The notes beneath the pieces were generated by a model. It saw only the letters and a list, made by a program, of their open reading frames with translations, was not told the origin of the DNA and did no database searches. From the NCBI GenBank assembly GCA_005408345.1, contig SEMN01000012.1, positions 2,678,501-2,742,500 on the forward strand: a stretch of DNA of 64,000 bases, given 5' to 3'. The position numbers were made by a program, and so were the translations under genes. The stretch is from Macquaria australasica (taxonomy: Eukaryota > Chordata > Actinopteri > Centrarchiformes > Percichthyidae). Numbering within the stretch: the stretch's first letter is position 1; each line of letters starts with the position of its first letter. Positions 63,101 to 64,000 of the stretch are shown here, piece by piece.

Positions 63101-63887
63101 CTCCAACATCGGCTGCTTCCTGCTGCCACATCCTGGCCTCAAGGTGGCCACCAACCCGTACTTTGACGGCAGGCTGAGAGGTGAGAAAACAGGAACACAC
63201 CCATGTGCTAATAATGAAGAGTGATAGCTAAAGCATGCTGGACTGAAATGTCACGTTCCAGAGGACAATCAAGGTGTGTGTTTGTGTTTCAGACATCGAT
63301 GGTGATTTTAAGAGGGCACTGGCCAAGCTGGTACCTCTCCTTCTGGCCCCAGGCCGGCTGGTAGAGAAGGAGATAGGCGGCAACAAAGTCACCTGCAGAG
63401 ATCTCCTGGAGTATTTCAAGGTCCTGCAGGATTTTGTTTAGGTCCATTGGTTTTCACACTGAGAGGTCACAGGTCGATAAACATAAAGCATCAAATTATA
63501 CACAAATTATCTGCTGCCAAAAAACAACAAACAAATGCTTTAGGGTGAATAAACGACACAAAATTGGTTTTTGATTTTTAGCCACAGTTGACTCATTAAA
63601 TCATGTAAACAGGGGTGTCCTGTAGAGGAAAAGAAAAAACTGAACTGAAGGGAAGACATAATGTAAAACCAAAGACACAGGTCATAACGTGTCATTGTTT
63701 GGCAGTATTAAATCCTGTGTCCCTCAAAGCGAGTCTTTAAAAAAAGTACTTGCCTGTGTTAGCTGCCAGAATATTAACACTGTACAGGAAACACTGGTGT
63801 GATCATCTGTATTATTTTACATTCCTGCAGGCCTACATAAAGATCTACCAAGGTGAGGAACTGCCTCACCCAAAGTCCATGCTGCAG
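52384..63887 (+). CDS. atl2: atlastin GTPase 2, 5' eleven exons (partial; 3' end outside window)
   Basis: Dynamin-superfamily GTPase of the ER membrane; the family drives homotypic fusion of ER tubules. Exons: 52384-52456, 57778-57944, 58410-58622, 61552-61683, 61907-62011, 62121-62171, 62260-62316, 62638-62730, 63042-63180, 63293-63420, 63831-63887. All have AG/GT borders and compatible phases and join to 405 codons without a stop. Motifs seen: P-loop GAFRKGKS (131-138) with the arginine finger at R134, switch-1 ETTG (175-178), DTQG (202-205), and the atlastin-specific RD guanine-binding motif (273-274). Residues from about 387 begin the three-helix bundle. The membrane hairpin and amphipathic tail are missing because the window ends. 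FTWRGGCERETTG and the IQEDDLQHLQ stretch fit ATL2 better than ATL1 or ATL3 as I remember them. The start is the first ATG of the CpG-rich exon, giving MAE as in mammalian ATL2. Family certain; paralogue likely. Confidence 0.9.
52457..57777 (+). other. atl2 intron 1 (5.3 kb) with teleost repeats
   Basis: The largest atl2 intron seen. It holds three plus-strand copies of the short 'GTTGCAGC' repeat family (about 53570-53770, 56110-56355, 56940-57225). The remainder is single-copy AT-rich sequence. First-intron enhancers are possible but nothing specific is shown. Confidence 0.7.
57778..57944 (+). CDS. atl2: atl2 exon 2 (residues 25-80, divergent N-terminal segment)
   Basis: Preceded by a pyrimidine tract and CTAAAG, and ends GAAGAG|GTAAAG. 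The phase-1 entry completes a Gly codon with exon 1 and the exit is phase 0. It encodes a charged, probably disordered stretch rich in E, D, P and R. This does not resemble the mammalian ATL2 N-terminus as I remember it, so it is the least certain exon by homology. The frame and both splice sites fit exactly. Confidence 0.75.
58410..58622 (+). CDS. atl2: atl2 exon 3 (residues 81-151, P-loop)
   Basis: 71 codons, phase 0 to 0, acceptor TTCTTCAG and donor CAG|GTGAGA. Contains the HSFELD segment and the G1 P-loop GAFRKGKS that contacts the nucleotide phosphates. R134 corresponds to the catalytic arginine finger of the family. Confidence 0.93.
58623..61551 (+). other. atl2 intron 3 (2.9 kb)
   Basis: No exon candidate. 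Contains an A run followed by G's near 59200, an (AC)n tract at 60085-60118 and a long C/T-rich stretch running into the exon 4 acceptor. Confidence 0.7.
61552..61683 (+). CDS. atl2: atl2 exon 4 (residues 152-195, switch 1)
   Basis: 44 codons, acceptor CTGCAG and donor AAG|GTAGAG, preceded by a long C/T-rich tract (61335-61550). Carries EPLTGFTWRGG and the switch-1 ETTG, whose threonine coordinates magnesium in the family. Confidence 0.93.
61907..62011 (+). CDS. atl2: atl2 exon 5 (residues 196-230, G3)
   Basis: 35 codons, acceptor CAACAG and donor CAG|GTGAGA. Contains the G3 motif DTQG followed by AFDSQST, strongly conserved across atlastins. Confidence 0.93.
62121..62171 (+). CDS. atl2: atl2 exon 6 (residues 231-247)
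   Basis: A 17-codon exon, acceptor TTTTCAG and donor CAG|GTTGGT, encoding the invariant VYNLSQN and EDDLQHLQ part of the GTPase domain. Confidence 0.92.
62260..62316 (+). CDS. atl2: atl2 exon 7 (residues 248-266)
   Basis: 19 codons, acceptor TATGTAG and donor CAG|GTACCG, encoding LFTEYGRLAMEE, a hallmark atlastin helix. Confidence 0.92.
62638..62730 (+). CDS. atl2: atl2 exon 8 (residues 267-297, G4 RD motif)
   Basis: 31 codons, acceptor TTTCAG and donor CAG|GTGAGA. Contains FLIRDW with the RD guanine-specificity pair (273-274). R295 aligns with human ATL1 R239, a known hereditary spastic paraplegia position (established knowledge). Confidence 0.93.
63042..63180 (+). CDS. atl2: atl2 exon 9 (residues 298-343)
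   Basis: 46 codons plus one base (exit phase 1), acceptor GACTTAG and donor GAGAG|GTGAGA. Carries HEELQNVRKHIHSCF and CFLLPHPGLKVA, the end of the GTPase core. Confidence 0.93.
63293..63420 (+). CDS. atl2: atl2 exon 10 (residues 344-386)
   Basis: Phase 1 entry completes Asp; 43 codons. The donor AAG|GTCCTG is a weak 5' splice site. Encodes LVPLLLAP and KVTCRDLLEYFK at the junction of GTPase domain and middle domain. If the next intron is retained, the frame ends after six codons (TAG at 63439-63441). Confidence 0.92.
63831..63887 (+). CDS. atl2: atl2 exon 11 (residues 387-405, last exon in window)
   Basis: 19 codons, acceptor TTCCTGCAG and donor CAG|GTTAGT, encoding AYIKIYQGEELPHPKSMLQ at the start of the three-helix bundle. 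The next exon of the family (ATAEANNLAA) is not in the remaining 113 bases. Confidence 0.93.
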
Positions 63888-64000
63888 GTTAGTTACTGCG
63901 TCAAAACTGAGGGATCTTATTAATTATGGGTCTTTTTAAGTTTTAATTCTCATCTCCTGTGGTCATCAAAGCTATCTTGAATCTCATTCTGTTTTCCTGT

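Overview
The window looks like nuclear DNA of a ray-finned fish, most likely a spiny-rayed (acanthomorph) teleost. The evidence is an intron-split vertebrate atlastin gene, a vertebrate cytosolic sulfotransferase remnant, a Tc1-like transposon fragment, many CA/GT microsatellites, and several short dispersed repeat families that I recognise as typical of teleost genomes. Nothing suggests a prokaryote, plasmid or virus.

Layout. From 1 to about 20.1 kb I find no exon I can defend, only repeats, microsatellites and single-copy non-coding DNA. Some of that DNA has the look of conserved non-coding elements. At 20.2-21.1 kb (minus strand) lie the last three exons of a cytosolic sulfotransferase gene. 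It is broken by a 22-bp TA-rich insertion, and I found no upstream exons. From 21.4 to 44.6 kb there is mostly transposon debris: a TTAA-flanked MITE at 22.2-23.2 kb, a Tc1 remnant at 30.5-30.9 kb, a locally duplicated repeat block at 30.4-34.4 kb, Penelope-like and LINE-like tails, and candidate regulatory islands. At 44.67-46.19 kb (minus strand) a compact three-exon gene can be assembled. It has matching intron phases, consensus splice sites, a good Kozak start and a poly(A) signal, and it encodes a predicted 242-residue protein that I do not recognise. At 49.8-50.5 kb a complete 684-bp hAT-type MITE with an exact 8-bp target duplication sits inside an older repeat.

The right end (52.38-63.89 kb, plus strand, running off the window) is the 5' part of atlastin GTPase 2 (atl2). 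Eleven exons give 405 residues: a divergent N-terminus, the whole GTPase core and the start of the three-helix-bundle domain. The membrane hairpin and C-terminal amphipathic tail must lie beyond 64 kb. Its promoter is G/C- and CpG-rich, with a palindromic CRE and a YY1-type site over the start codon. The unknown gene and atl2 point away from each other, with starts about 6.2 kb apart. I see no functional link between the genes, and nothing like an operon. All coding calls come from reading ORFs, splice signals and remembered family sequences; no database was searched.
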